From the NCBI GenBank assembly GCA_015680685.1, contig MNCI01005395.1:6528-70527 (forward strand): a stretch of 64,000 nucleotides of DNA, read 5' to 3'. The translations under genes were made by a program, and so were the position numbers. Positions within the stretch are counted from its first letter, which is position 1. The number at the start of each line of letters is the position of its first letter. The stretch is from Gnetum montanum. Lineage: Eukaryota; Streptophyta; Gnetopsida; Gnetales; Gnetaceae. Under the pieces are notes generated by a model, which was given only the letters and a program-made list of their open reading frames with translations, did no database searches and was not told where the DNA came from. Positions 47,201 to 59,667 of this stretch are shown piece by piece.

Positions 47201-47755
47201 AACAGATAGGTGAAGGCTACAAATAAGTCCATCATCAACTTACTAAAGCAGATGCTTAGCAACAATAAGAGGTGGTGGCACAAGCAAATACTCTATGTCC
47301 TCTGGGCCTATCGAATGACTTGCAGAACCGTTACAAGTAAGACCCCTTACAGTCTCATTTACGAATCTGAAGTTGTGTTGCCTCTTGAGTTACAGGTACC
47401 CTTGCTCTGGATGATCCTGTTCAACATCGTGAGCGAAGCCCAGAACAATGAATCGCAAGCCATCAACCTTGACTCAATGGAGGAAGAACGCGTGCAGATA
47501 CTAAGACGGATCGAGTGCTATCAAGATAGACAATGGCAAAAGCACCATGTAGACCAGCACCGACGACCAGTATAGAAGGGAGATCTCGTCCTCAAGGCCA
47601 TCCGCAAGCACGTGAGCAAATTCTCAGCCAACTGAGAAGGGCCTTACATGGTTGTTAAAGCCTTCGGAAATGGAGCTTTCAAACTGGCGGACATGGACGA
47701 CAACGAATTCACCAACCCGGTGAACCACATGCCCCTTAAGCCATACTACATCTAA
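44286..47755 (+). pseudogene. pol: pol of element C: RT, two RNase H, integrase
   Basis: RT runs from 44,286 (linker DLEVGDVIEDPLVE) through VSNIVVVSKKTGGIRMC, a TGA at 44,862 where IDFRDLN is expected, ALLSFMDGFSGYNQIRI and YVDD (45,146-45,157) after a frameshift. The first RNase H spans about 45,560-45,950 (TTSDASIVALL). A second, archaeal-type RNase H (46,035-46,430) keeps FDGAS, NNVAEYEG, RGDSQL and ADALA. Integrase has the HHCC finger (HEGLCGGH...TCDTCQ), WGLDLIGP and TDNGPQF, but the third acid is a Lys codon (47,213-47,215) beside an in-frame TAG. The C-terminus (KGDLVLKAIRKH) ends at TAA 47,753-47,755. At least six further stops occur. Most changes are transitions. Confidence 0.9.
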
Positions 47756-47759
47756 AGTG

Positions 47760-48070
47760 CAATGGCAGTAGTGCCAATCACCATCTGCTACGACGATAAA
47801 CTGGCAGCAGCGTCGATCACCGTCCGCTACGACGATAAACTGGTAGTAGCGCCGATCAGCATTCACCACAATGGTAAACTGACAACAAGCATCTGCCACG
47901 ACATAAAACTAGCACTGTTAGTCCACTATGACTATAAACTGGCATTGCATGTTCACCACGACGTAAAAATAGTGTGTACAGTCTGCCGGGACCTCAAATC
48001 GGCACAGCGGTCCACCAGGACCCGAAAATAGCACCCAGTCTACCAAAACCTTAAAATAGGTCTATGTCAC
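47760..48070. repeat. Minisatellite 3' of C pol
   Basis: About eight units of the phrase CTACGACGATAAACTGGCAG with variants (CACGACATAAAACTAGCA). On the opposite strand this reads GCCAGTTTATCGTCGTAGCG, matching the block at 5590-6010 in element B, also right after pol. Confidence 0.8.
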
Positions 48071-49119
48071 GTCCTTAACATGCATCGTCACCAAATATAT
48101 GTCAAACAAAAGGGCATGATACTGGTACGCGGGCGGGACATCGCCGCCCCAGGATGTAGTTCCCAATGCAAGAAAGACGCAGTTCAAGGCATGCACGTCG
48201 CCATCTTCGGTGTCATGCTGAACCTTCGAAGACATTGTACGATGTCACATGGGCCCTCCGAACCTATCGTCGCTACTGCCCATCGCCCTGACGGTAGCTC
48301 CCAGGCCCATTCTCGCTTCTGAGGTGCTGACAATATTGTGGCCTAGCCATAATATTGTTGCACTTCCATTACTCGCCAAGGTTGCGACTCGAGCAATGTT
48401 CGGCTATGTGGTAGCTGATCCCATAGTTGAACTCAGTGTGCATGTCTTTGGTGGGGATCCCAGTGCATTCGTGCCCCTGGTGCCCTAGGGAATAGCTCCC
48501 CCCGTGGGTAGTGCTGCCAAGACCGCTGCTGGCCTCCCTGCTTTGGGCATCTCACACCAGTAATGGTGCCCAAGGGTAACAACTATGCCAACAACCCACA
48601 AAACATCATCCTCGTAGGAACATCCCCCTACAGTAGCAAAGGCTACAGCGTCACGAAGTGAGTGCCTTGACTAGCATGGCTGTTTGAGAGTACAAATTCC
48701 TACACGTGCGTAACACAGCTCGTTGTGCGGATGACTCCAACAAGCAGGTCCAGACCTTCTGTGGATGCAACATAGCTCATCCTGCAGAGGGGACACCTAC
48801 CTACAGGAGATTGAAGGACAGTGCTAGTCAAAGATGAAAACGCAAACGAGCTGCTCAAAGCACTCCGACGAGGGACTCAACTAAACATCATCTTTTCTCT
48901 CTACCTTAACCTCTGTTGCACCAATGTGGCACCCTCGAGCATAGCCAGACGATGTCCTAGTACTCATCAAGTGACGACCTCAGTGTTGCGCTTGCTGCGA
49001 TGTTTCAAGTTCTTTGCCGATGTCCCAGTACTCATTAAGTGATGACCTTAGTGTTGCGCTTGCTGCGGTGTTTCAAGTTCTTTGCCAATGTCCATCAAGC
49101 TTGTTCTCTAGACATTGAC
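48071..49119 (+). other. 3' non-coding region of element C
   Basis: Open stretches here (for example 48,249-48,488) show no family resemblance. It includes an exact-length 68-bp tandem duplication at 48,951-49,018 and 49,019-49,086. Confidence 0.5.
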
Positions 49120-49132
49120 AAAGAGGGGACAA
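49120..49132 (+). promoter_or_regulatory. Polypurine tract of element C
   Basis: AAAGAGGGGACAA directly before the 3' LTR start TGAAACACC. It is nearly identical to the tract of element B at 3985-3997. Confidence 0.85.
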
Positions 49133-49463
49133 TGAAACACCCTAAAAGAAAATGCGGGGTCATCCTAGCTTCACTAGACCTTGGCAGTCTGCACAAAACC
49201 ACCGCAGTCCATTGGGAAAGAACGTTCTAAGTCCAGGATAGCCAGTTTGGTAAATTTTCTACTTTAGGCATGGGCGAGTTCTGTACCAACTCACCCGCCC
49301 GTCAAAGTAATTCGAACAGTCGACAGCCTGCTCAGAAACGGTGTCCAGAATCAGTGACAGTAGCCTAGATGCACGGGAGAAGCAGTTCAGCAAGTTTACT
49401 AAGTTGTAAAGCTTGCTACGCTACAATGCATAGTGTAGCAAGCCGACATTTTCGGTCGCTACA
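49133..49463 (+). repeat. Shortened 3' LTR of element C
   Basis: 331 bp. It matches the start of the 5' LTR (to ...GTGTAGCAAGCC) and then jumps to its last 20 bp (GACATTTTCGGTCGCTACA). About 1.2 kb, including the TATA box, is missing. In the 167-bp comparable stretch (5' copy about 33,136-33,305) I count 12 differences, all transitions. Confidence 0.85.
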
Positions 49464-50820
49464 CGTATGGAAAATATTATATAAATTCATAAATAATACA
49501 AATTCATATTCTTTCCATATTTTCAGACATCTTTTACATAACCTCATATTTTAGTCATTCTAAAACATGTTTTCACATTTTCGCATTCTAGTCTTCCTTG
49601 ATGCATAGGTTTTTTTCTTACAAGTGAGAGCATTTTATCTCCTCTTTTTTGTAACAAGATTCTTAAATTTGTTTATAGAAAAAATTCTTATTTTGATTTT
49701 ATGATTAGCCAAGATTAAAGTTATTAGCAAAAACACAATATTTTAAGGTACACTAGGGTTATTGCAACATGCATACAATAAGCATTTAGTCGCATCAATT
49801 ACAACTCATACAACTAGCACATAGCATATAATTGACTCATGCATGTCTAGGAACACTACATCACAATCATGATGTCACAATATCACTATCACAACATATG
49901 GACTCAACACAAAAGCATAATCAATATAGGCTCCTAGCATCCTATGCTTTAAGGAATCATATCACAACTACGCATAACATAATTCCCTAGCATCTAGTGC
50001 TCCAAGGATTCATCTACTCGTATACTTAAGGCATCATAACACAACAATTTTCCCTAGAATCCTATGCTCTAAGGAATTATCAACACATACTCATGACGTA
50101 GCACCACAACAATCACATGTACAACATATAATCCAACCATGATACACAAGGCATAACACATGCTTCTTGGCAACTAGTGCCCCAAGAGAGACTCATCACA
50201 TCCATGGCAATTAATACATTCACACTTTGTGTAGTGCATGATATAGTTAATATGAGTACTAATAGCATAATTAGTGCCTATAGGTCTTTTATTAGTTTCC
50301 TTATCATATAGCACTACTGTTACTAGTTCTTGTTGCCTCATTTGTAGCCCTAGAAGACTAACCTTCTAGATGGTGGATTCATGCATGTCCATATGCCCTA
50401 AGATCTTAATGAATAATAAATCAATCACTTGTGTCAACGTAGACTCATCAACACATGCATCGATGTAGCCTCGTCAACATATGTGTCAACATAGCTTGAG
50501 ATATGTCAACACTAGTGCATTAATGCAGTCTCTATCAATGCCTATATAAATGCATGTACTCACCATGTTTATGGCACCTTTTGGTCATTTTGTAGGGAGA
50601 CCTTTGCAGTTTTCTTCCACAAAAGGTAGAATATTTTTACTTTTGAGTCCTTGCAACATGGGTTGAATGAATTGTATAGAATTTTATTCGAGTGCATGAT
50701 GTATTTGGACACATTTGCATGGCACAATAACATCAAACTTTGTTCTATCCATTGCAACACTTGGATTAGCATTTTAATTTACCTTGCTATAATTTAATTT
50801 AATTGTTCATTTACCCTTCA
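49464..50820. other. AT-rich spacer with degenerate short tandem repeats
   Basis: No gene was seen. Between about 49,930 and 50,190, four degenerate units contain CCCTAGCATCCTATGCTCTAAGGAATCAT at irregular 50-110 bp spacing. Near 50,440-50,540 there is a second small repeat built on ATGTGTCAACATAG. Confidence 0.55.
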
Positions 50821-51315
50821 CACAAATAGTTAATTACTTTATCCGCTTGCACCTAGTTAATTCACATGAGTACAACCGATTTTAACCATAAACATATTAA
50901 TGCTTGGTAATCCTAGTAGTGGATCACTTAGTATTCCGAATGATGGAATAATTAGTAACCCAATAGTATTAGTACATGTTAGGGATGTGTACAGTGAATT
51001 AGGAATGAATACTTCATGCTAGATGAGATTAAAATTACTTTTTGCACCTAGATTAAGTAGGTTAATCCTTTAATAGTTTTATATGTTAATACTTTAAATA
51101 TTTTAATAATAATAAAAATACAATTATATGTCTCAATCACAGTTAACCATATAATTTGAGCCCACACAAGTGTGATTGGGAAGACAAGGATTAGTATAGT
51201 AGTGCTTGGTTATTTAAGACATCCATCTAGTTCCAAGTCCACAGAATTTAATTGAATCCTACATGAATACTTATGATTCATATGGTTACGTGTAGGATTA
51301 CTTTGATGCTCATCA
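50820..51315 (+). mobile_element. Partial 5' LTR of element G
   Basis: Same LTR family as A, D, E and H, here on the plus strand, ending ...ACTTTGATGCTCATCA at 51,315. The matching phrases GCTTGGTAATCC, GTAACCCAATAG and GTACAGTGAATTAGGAA follow the order of the D LTR read in reverse. The 5' end of the LTR is not definable; it appears truncated. Confidence 0.55.
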
Positions 51316-51316
51316 T

Positions 51317-51334
51317 TGGTGTCATTACTAAGGA
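51317..51334 (+). promoter_or_regulatory. Primer-binding site of element G
   Basis: TGGTGTCATTACTAAGGA, one base after the LTR end, matching the layout at D and A. Confidence 0.65.
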
Positions 51335-53136
51335 TTTAATGATAATGCTTTAGATAAATAAGTTTATTCAAGGATCATTGTTAGAGCTTAAGAAAATTTA
51401 TCATATGCTAATAATAATTTTATTCTAACACACACTTGCTGATTAACAATGTCTTCTTCTCATAGGGTAGAGTTCCTACTTACTGATGATGTAACCAAAG
51501 AGTGTGATAGAACTACAAGGAGTAAGGATGACATGTCATAAGTAAAAATATTCCACAAACATCAAGATCCTTACCATCTAAAATTTAGCTTCATATTTCA
51601 CCAAGATGAACAAATATAATGAGAGACCTAGAGGGTAACATTATGTTGCCACCTAATTGCTCAGTGTCATCACTGCTCATGGTAACATTAATAAATTTGG
51701 GGCTTGAAGTAACAGCCCCATACTATGAAGTAGTCGATGAAATCTTCAAAGATTACAAATCCAAAAAATCCATTATTGTGATTTTGGTTTGTGATTATGA
51801 TTTGTTGTTTATGATTCATATGTTGCTATGGTACTAAAGGAGAATAAAGGAAGCTAAAATCATGATAATGCTCCTCTTGGTTTTAATATGCATAATGAAT
51901 TAGTGGAAGATAACAAACAAGGTAGTCATATGTATGAGCAAGTGCACAACAATGTGCTTGTGTACAATGACAAAGATGTGAAAATTTAGGTGAGTGAATA
52001 GATCTTGATCCTACTCTCATGAAGGATTAAATTGTATGAATAACAACTTCAATTAGATGGCACATACCTATGTTGTCTATCTTGAACAAAAGGGATTTGA
52101 AAGATTCTTGAGTTTTTTAGTTACAAGAATAGTTTTTAGATATAGATGATGTAGTCATGTCATCTACTTGGAAGAAATAGCCAAATGACTTAAGCATTAC
52201 TTGATTGAAGAAAGTTCCTTTCTTGTTAGGATGAGCTCTTACACAAAACATATAAATGTAATATAGCTTAAAACTTTGTACTAAGAAATCATATGGTGTG
52301 CCAATAAAATGTTATCAATGATCTCCAGTTTGTGAAAATCAATTGTGTACACCCAAGTTCATTATGATGAATTGTGAGAGAAATGCATTCTATTCTACTA
52401 GTTGATCGTTACAACAGTTTAAGATGATGATTTTGTTATGCATCACATTTGAGGCAATGTATATGACCTATGCTCCTTAATATAATGGGTTACTATTGTG
52501 GGGTGGCTATTCTTGAATCCATTGATCTTGTGAAGAGTCTTTGACTTAAATGCCTTAATAAATCCATAATTAGATGTTAAAATGAGATAGCTCTATGTTT
52601 GTGTGTTGTGAAGCTACACCTAGACCCTCATCTAAGGATCTTTTGCCAATGATACCTTAATGATTCAACTTATGATACATAGAGGAAAGTTAATAATATT
52701 TCAAATTGTTCTATTTATGATCTCATATTTAATAGGATTGTCCCCATGTTCTTATTCTTGGATGGTAGTTTGAACATCGAAGTTCTTTGATGTTTCAATA
52801 TCTTAGTTTCTTTAATCAAATTTTTCTTATTTAAGGTTTGATTTAAGTTGAAAAGAAATTGTTCTAAATGTGGATGGTGATTCATCCCTATGTGATACAA
52901 CATGATGCTTTGTTGCTAACTTATGAATACTCAAATATATAAGTACATATGAGCTTGACTTAATGATTTATAATTAGTGGATAGTGGAATATATGGAAAT
53001 GCTCTCAAAGGAGTGGAAATTATGATGGATAAATCACTATATTCACAACCTTCCTTCTATGTTCCACATTTGGTGTAGTGAAGAATTTGATGAGATTTTC
53101 TCCTAACTAGGTGGTACGATACTTTTAGTTTTTTAT
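51335..53136 (+). mobile_element. Decayed internal region of element G
   Basis: A short frame starts MSSSHRVEFLLTDDVTKE near 51,450, at the distance from the primer site where gag starts in A and D. Beyond it the sequence is AT-rich with stops in all frames and no domain is readable. Confidence 0.35.
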
Positions 53137-53725
53137 TGATGAGCAGCAAGCAGTCCTTATGCCCAACCATGTGAATCACAAGCGTTGCACTAGCGATCCA
53201 GTTGAATTTCATGGACTTAAGTCCCTAAATACACTAATGGATAAAGATAGTGACTTAGAGATGTGATTGTTGTCTTCTTGGCTTCACTTGTATAAGTTTA
53301 CTTATATGGTTAAGTGTAAGCCAAGGCACATGATTTTTTATGTATATTTTATATTTTATTTGATTAAATCTAAGTGCAAAACAAAGGTAATTAATTGTAA
53401 ATTAACTAATCAACTATATAATGATTTAATATAACTATCCTAACATAAGCATATGGGCCCACCTTCCATGCACATCATGAACTTGTTATAGATGCTACTA
53501 GGTTACTAAGTGTTAGGCTACAAAGTGAACCAAGCGACAGCACCATTGTGATTACCAAGTGCGAATTGTATGTTTGAGGTGGTCATACTTATGTATTATT
53601 ATTATTAAATGTATTAATTAACTAAAGACATGAATAAAAATGCATAAGTAATAAAGTGCATGAACGAAAACATTAAACTATTATTAAGTGCTACAAGGCT
53701 ATGTGATCAAACGACCTTATTCAAG
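53137..53725 (-). mobile_element. LTR fragment H
   Basis: Starts TGATGAGCAGC on the plus strand, the terminal sequence of this LTR family read from its 3' end. It shares TATATGGTTAAGTG, GGCACATGATTTTT and TACCAAGTGC with the LTR at 1-688. Similarity fades after about 53,725, and no primer-binding site is adjacent, so it is a truncated remnant. Confidence 0.6.
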
Positions 53726-56700
53726 ATGACAAGGCTTGACCTTGCTCCTCAACTTCTTCTTTAGGAATCAACTCCAATAGCTTTCGAGTCTTAATGAAGA
53801 AAGATGTTGATCTGTCTTCTATAATCATAATGCTTTAATTGGTGAAGTATGTTTCTTAATGAACATTATCTATTAAAATCATTTGTTCTTGAATTTTGGG
53901 ATTCAACTTGTCTATTGAAGATTTAAAATGTGTAGAATATGTACTAGGTAATGGAATAATATAATGAATTTATGAAAACATCTTCTTCAAATTAGATTCC
54001 TCTTCTCAATGCTCTTTCACATGTTCATATTTTAGAAACTACTTCTAGCTTTTGTACTGAAATCTTCATAGAGGAGGAATGACATTGGGTTGAGTTTGAT
54101 ATAGGTTAAGAATAAGTTTTACTTCAAGTTTTTTCTAATCTTATTAATCAAGAAATATACTTGACAAAGTTTAACATCTAGGCATGTTGGATCAATGATC
54201 AAATGTATATTGACCATATATACACATATTCATGAGGATTTTATTTTAAGTAATAATGTTAAGGCTATGTGTCTTTTTTGGAATCTTGATCATTTTTTCT
54301 TTCCCATGACTTAAAGTAATGAAATTTCAAAAATCATATCTTCTATTATCCATTATAATCATTATATCAACTGAAACTTGGCTTCTTTATAAAAGATCAC
54401 ATAGCCATTCATATAGTGATTTTGACAATAGGCTAATCTATATAGATCATAGAAAGAACCATCATAAGAACCTTTTTCATGTAGATATTTTCATATCTCA
54501 ACCTTCTAAATTTGGGTTGAAATTGGTATAAAAACTCCTAGGTAGAACTTCCTGTAAACACAAGAAATCAGCATTCAAATCCTATAATTCTACAAGGATG
54601 TATGGGTATTAATAATCATGCTAGTCCAAGACCTAAGATGGACATATTAGATGTTATCTTTCATTTTCTAGGGATCAAGAACATTGTATGTTGTGACTTT
54701 TAAACTTGGATTCTATCCAATATTATTCCTTCTTATGGGTATCCTATGCCTTATCAAAAAAAGGTTATGATTCTCCATGATGATTGATGTTTGTTATATT
54801 ATCTAAATGCTTGTGGGGTTATTATACATATTTTTTGTATTTTTAGTTTTTCAACTAATTCTCCAAATTCTTGAACCATTAGGTGATAATATCTTAGCCA
54901 CACTTCCTAGAGTCTCAATGGTCTTTATATCCCTATTAAAACATTGACTCCAATAGTATAACTAGTGACACACTAAGGGTTAGTGGCCTAGGTCTATCTA
55001 TACACATAGGCTAAGCACCTAATCTTAAGATCCAAGATGGATGACATGGATTAGATTTATTAGTCCCCATAATTAAATTAACAGGCATAGTGAGTTGGTC
55101 TAGTTTATGATCTTACTATGACATGATTTAAGATGTCACCTAATTACTAGCTATCCATATGATTAATGTAATATAATCATTAGATTCAAAAAGCTAAAAA
55201 TGTTAGAAATACTATTTATATATTAAAAATAGACATTGAATACCTAAGTTATGCTAAAGTTGGATCCTATAACTTTGAAGGCATGGTTTAGGAGAAAGGA
55301 TTAAAAATAAGTTTTGGAATTCCATAAGGTAGATTTGACTTCACTATTATGTCTAAAATATCGAAATCATCCAAAAATGACTATTCGTTTATGGAAAAAT
55401 ATTTTAAGATTCAAAGTTATGGAATTACAAAATTTGGAATTTGAGCATGAATTTCAAGACTTTTTGAGAGCTTCCTAAGAGGTCACCTACCCTAGTACTA
55501 CTTCAAGATGAGTGTGCTTAATTATGAAAATTTTTTTTATCTTATGATAACCTTTAGTTTGACTAGGTTAGTGGAAGCTGATAATTTTTAAATATTTAAA
55601 TTTAAATTTTTTAAGCTCTAAATTTAAAGCCAAAATTTTTCCATTAGTTGATGTACTTACTTTTTCATTAGTTTATGGACTACTTTTCATCAACTGCAGG
55701 AATGGACTGTTAATCTTTCCAATCATTGAATGGTAGGGATTGACTATCATTTGAGTGTTCATAGATACTAAAAGAATAGTCATGCTAGAAAAGATGATAA
55801 AACATAGGGGAAAATGACAACAATATGGTGAAGCTGTAGATGAAAAATACATAAAATACAGGATGTAGTGGGCATGGTGGAGATGGATGTGCCATTGAGA
55901 AATCAATAAGTAAGGATGCATCTTGTTGGTGGCATAGGCTATGAAGAAGAGCATGGTTAGTTTGGCTTCATTATGCATTGTGGCCAAGGTTTTACTTGTC
56001 ATATACAATCCTACTACAATGTGCAGTAGCTAGGTCTTACGAGGCCTTCCCACCCTGCAATGCAGATGAGCTACACCTTGTAGCATGACCATACCATGAT
56101 GCATAGCGGTCGAGCCTACTGTAGTTCTACTATGTTATGTCACAACCAAGTTGCACCACATAGCATGAATGCAAAAATACTTAGGGTTTTTCAATTTTTT
56201 AACTATAATTTAAAGATTTTAAAACATTATAATTTTTTTGCATAATTAAATAGAACTAGGAAATTGGTGTTAATGCTTAGCAAGACAACTACTAAGAGCT
56301 TAACTTTGTAAATACTAGTTCTTAATTTCAATTTGCAATTCTAAGTTTTTTATCTTTAAGTTTGAATTTAAAATTTAAAAAAAAATTAGATTTTAATTTA
56401 AATAATGCACACATTACAAGAAACTTGAAATGATAGTATCTCCTAAACCATAAGTCTAATGAGGATAAAATTAGTATCATTAAAATTATCTCCTTAAGCA
56501 CTAAATATTAGACATCATTTTATGATGTAAAAAAAGTTGTTTTTTTTTTTATGATTTTAAAAGATTAAACTAACTTGCTTTTTTGAATTTACTTTAAAAA
56601 TCCAATGTATAAGGTGATACTGAGACTTCTAAGTTACTTAAGTTTAGTTATAGATGATAAGTAGACTTAGTGGATGAAATAAGGGTTATCAAGCTCAATT

Positions 56701-58770
56701 TATCTTATTCAAAGTTAGCAAGAAATCTTATTATTAAATAATAAGTGTTGGTTTCACTCTAAAACTCTTACCAATGATCCTTATGAGTTAAATAAAGGAG
56801 AGAAAATCTCATGGATTGCTTAACTTTATTAAATTAAATAATGCTTAGGGTCCCAATAAGGATGCATAATATTAGGTTAATGAGGCTTACAAGTTCTAGG
56901 GATGATCGAAGCCTAATAACAAGGTAAATTATTTGAAGAATTGATTATGACTACTAATCTTATGGATGAAATGTAAATTTTACCTTAGAAAAATAAGGAA
57001 AAATTTATATTAATAAGAGATGGATAAGAGTTACATAGACTGATGTTACCCTTGTATTACTAGAGTTTTTGCAATTGATGTATCTTATCATGCATAGTTC
57101 AATTCCTTAAATTCTAGTTGTAAACAGCCATGGATGTCACTCAGTAAGAATCTTCTTGGTTGCATAGTCCATCTTTAACATAATGTGCATCTCATGATGA
57201 CTTATGGTTCTCCCTAGATTGTGGCTTATGATTCATCATTAGACTTGGATTGTAGTTGAACCTTGATTTTGATTGGTCCTTGGATCATGATTTTCTCTAA
57301 TAATAATTATGACATCCTATTCTTGAATGTCATGACAAATGTCAAATATATGTAGACAAGAAAAATATATAAGGAAATGAAAAGAATGCTTTATTAATGT
57401 AGAAATAATATATGTGGATTATGCTATGAGATTTCCTTGGGATTATCTTTCTTTAGCATCTATGCCTTAGAGGAAATCCAACACTATTACCATAGTTAGG
57501 CTTGTAACTAGTCAAAAGGGATGACTAGTTACCTTCTTGTTCTACTTCATCTAGTACCCATTAATCACCATTATTAACACTACAACTTCTTGCTAGTAGA
57601 ACTTCTAATTCTTGAGTATAAATATCTTAGGTCAAACCTTTAAAGGTCATGCTAATTATTACAACATGTCGTTTTGGTTCTAATTACGACTTGTTCTTTC
57701 GGGTTGTATTATAATAATTACATTCTTTATTACAAAGAGACATAATATTTATTATGGAGTGATACAATTTGAGAATGGGGACATGAAAACTTAAAAACTT
57801 GAATTAAAAACTCATCAATAATAATTTCATAATTTTTTAAAAATTTATCCATGATTTCTCAAGTGAAAAGTCTTGAATTAAGTTCTAAAGAATGTATTTT
57901 ACATCTAAAAGCTTAATTTGTATTGACAACTAGAAAATCATATGTTTAAATCACCTAGAGAGTGAGATATACAAATAATCAAATTAAGCATGAATCAAAT
58001 TGATATACTCATCATGATCCTAAGTTTTTCTAAATAATTTGGGGGTCACTACATGAGTTTTCTTTCTTCATTTACCTCTATGAAGAGGTATATCTTTATG
58101 TATTTGTAACTGTTTTAAATCATCATGTAATGGATTGACTGAGAATAATAAAGTACTAAATTATGATCCTATTATATACACAACATATTATTTGAAATTG
58201 CAAGTATAAGCATAGCTAAGAGAAAAAGAGAAGATTAGAAAATGGATAAACTGTTGAATCATAACATGAACTATAACATGCTTGAAAATGACAATTTGAA
58301 ATCACATTTTTCTTAATTGTGATGGATGGAAACTCAAGAGCTGCAAACCAAAGTGCAAGAGTAGATAGTATGGATGTAGGTATGAATGCAGAGTGACATA
58401 GAGATGAGTGGGGAATAGAGACTTGCAAGAATGAGCTACACATCCTCTAAAGGTTGATGGAGTGCACAACAATGTAGGGGAAGCTATGGATTTCAGTTGT
58501 CACAGGGAGGCAATGGTAAGCTAGCACCTTGGTAATGAAGGAATAGACACTTATTTTCACAATTAAGGAACTATGAAGCTACAAGTTTGGTGATCATCAA
58601 TTGAGGAACTACTAACTCTAGAGTTGGGCCTAGTAGGAAAGTTCATTTCATCATGTGCACAACCTAGGGTGGAGTTGATTAAGAAGTGGATGATGGTATC
58701 TTGGGGGGGTTAGTAACATGTAAATTTAAATCTTAGTAGTTGATCTAATACTATTTGTATTCTAGTCATT
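53726..58770. other. AT-rich sequence with no recognised gene
   Basis: Read in both directions. Open frames are short (up to 111 codons) and lack family signals. There are poly-A/T runs near 55,525-55,620 and 56,200-56,560. It probably consists of very old transposon remains. Confidence 0.5.
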
Positions 58771-59667
58771 AAATGACCAAGACAAGGTATTTTTGGATGG
58801 CTCATGGTTCTTCAGCACCAAGGGCTTGGCCCTCATGCATTGGCACCTAGTGGTGCATAGGGATCTAGATCTTTTCTATCAAATGGTCATTTGAATCTAC
58901 ATTTTGAGCATGCCATGGAAGTTTTGGACATGAAGTTTTTGAAAATCCTTACAAACTTCTTTAGGGAGTTTATTACCTTCAATAAATTTAATGAGTCAAA
59001 GAAGAGAATGGGATTTACTAGGTTTTATGTTTGGAGGTTGCTATCCACTAGCGACCTATGATGAGAGATTATCCTTGATCTACTAATTGTAGAGTAAATT
59101 GTTCAAGTTGAGTATAGGAATGTCCCAGTGGATAAGTTCATAACTGGATAGTTTGTGGTGCTAGCTTCTTACTCCATTTGCAGAAAAATAATTATAACAC
59201 TAAGAAATGTAGGTTTCATCCTAAAGCATCTAAAATAAAGTAGAAGATTATGGATGATTAGATAGATGTGGGCCAGTAGGGGTGGGCCAGACCTACAACT
59301 ACAGTTCAATCAGTGGGGTTATCTTCTTCTAATTCAATGTTGGCAAGTGATAAGAACCTCTAATCATCTTGAAACCTAAAGGTTTATACTCCAACCCTAA
59401 AGTTCGCACTCCAAATGAAAAAAGGGGAAGCTTCCTCTACTGGAAAATTGGGTATCATTAGTAAGAGGCTAGAAAATACTAAGAATGAAGGAGTTATCAG
59501 GGGCAGCAACCATGATAGATAACTAGGATTTCCTATGATGACCAAGTTGGAAAAGGTTGGCTACCATCAAGGCTAGTGTCTTAAAGCAAAAAGATAGAGT
59601 TGAAGATTGATTTAGGCTCATAGAAAATCCTAAAAGAGGTTTCAAAGAAATTATCTATGAGTAGACA

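Larger units (their letters stand above)
33086..49463 (+). mobile_element. Element C: 16.4-kb Tat-type Gypsy retrotransposon
   Basis: Nearly complete plus-strand element: 5' LTR (33,086-34,640), primer-binding site, leader repeats, gag, protease, an antisense spliced gene (39,642-43,505, minus), RT, RNase H, a second (archaeal-type) RNase H, integrase, minisatellite, polypurine tract and a shortened 3' LTR (49,133-49,463). Flanking 5-mers CCTAT and CGTAT match at 4 of 5. The RT followed by two RNase H domains and then integrase is the known hallmark of the Tat group of Ty3/Gypsy elements. All coding parts contain stops; none is intact. Confidence 0.9.

Noticed and set aside
48080-48488. Two overlapping open frames after C pol
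   Set aside because: No counterpart in B between pol and LTR, and no motif; treated as 3' non-coding.
49930-50190. Regularly recurring phrases resembling a repeat array or CRISPR
   Set aside because: Units are degenerate and unevenly spaced, with no constant repeat; a decayed plant tandem repeat is the simpler reading.
55673-56008. 111-codon His/Tyr-rich open frame
   Set aside because: It is an isolated frame in AT-rich DNA with low-complexity composition and no splice-linked neighbours.
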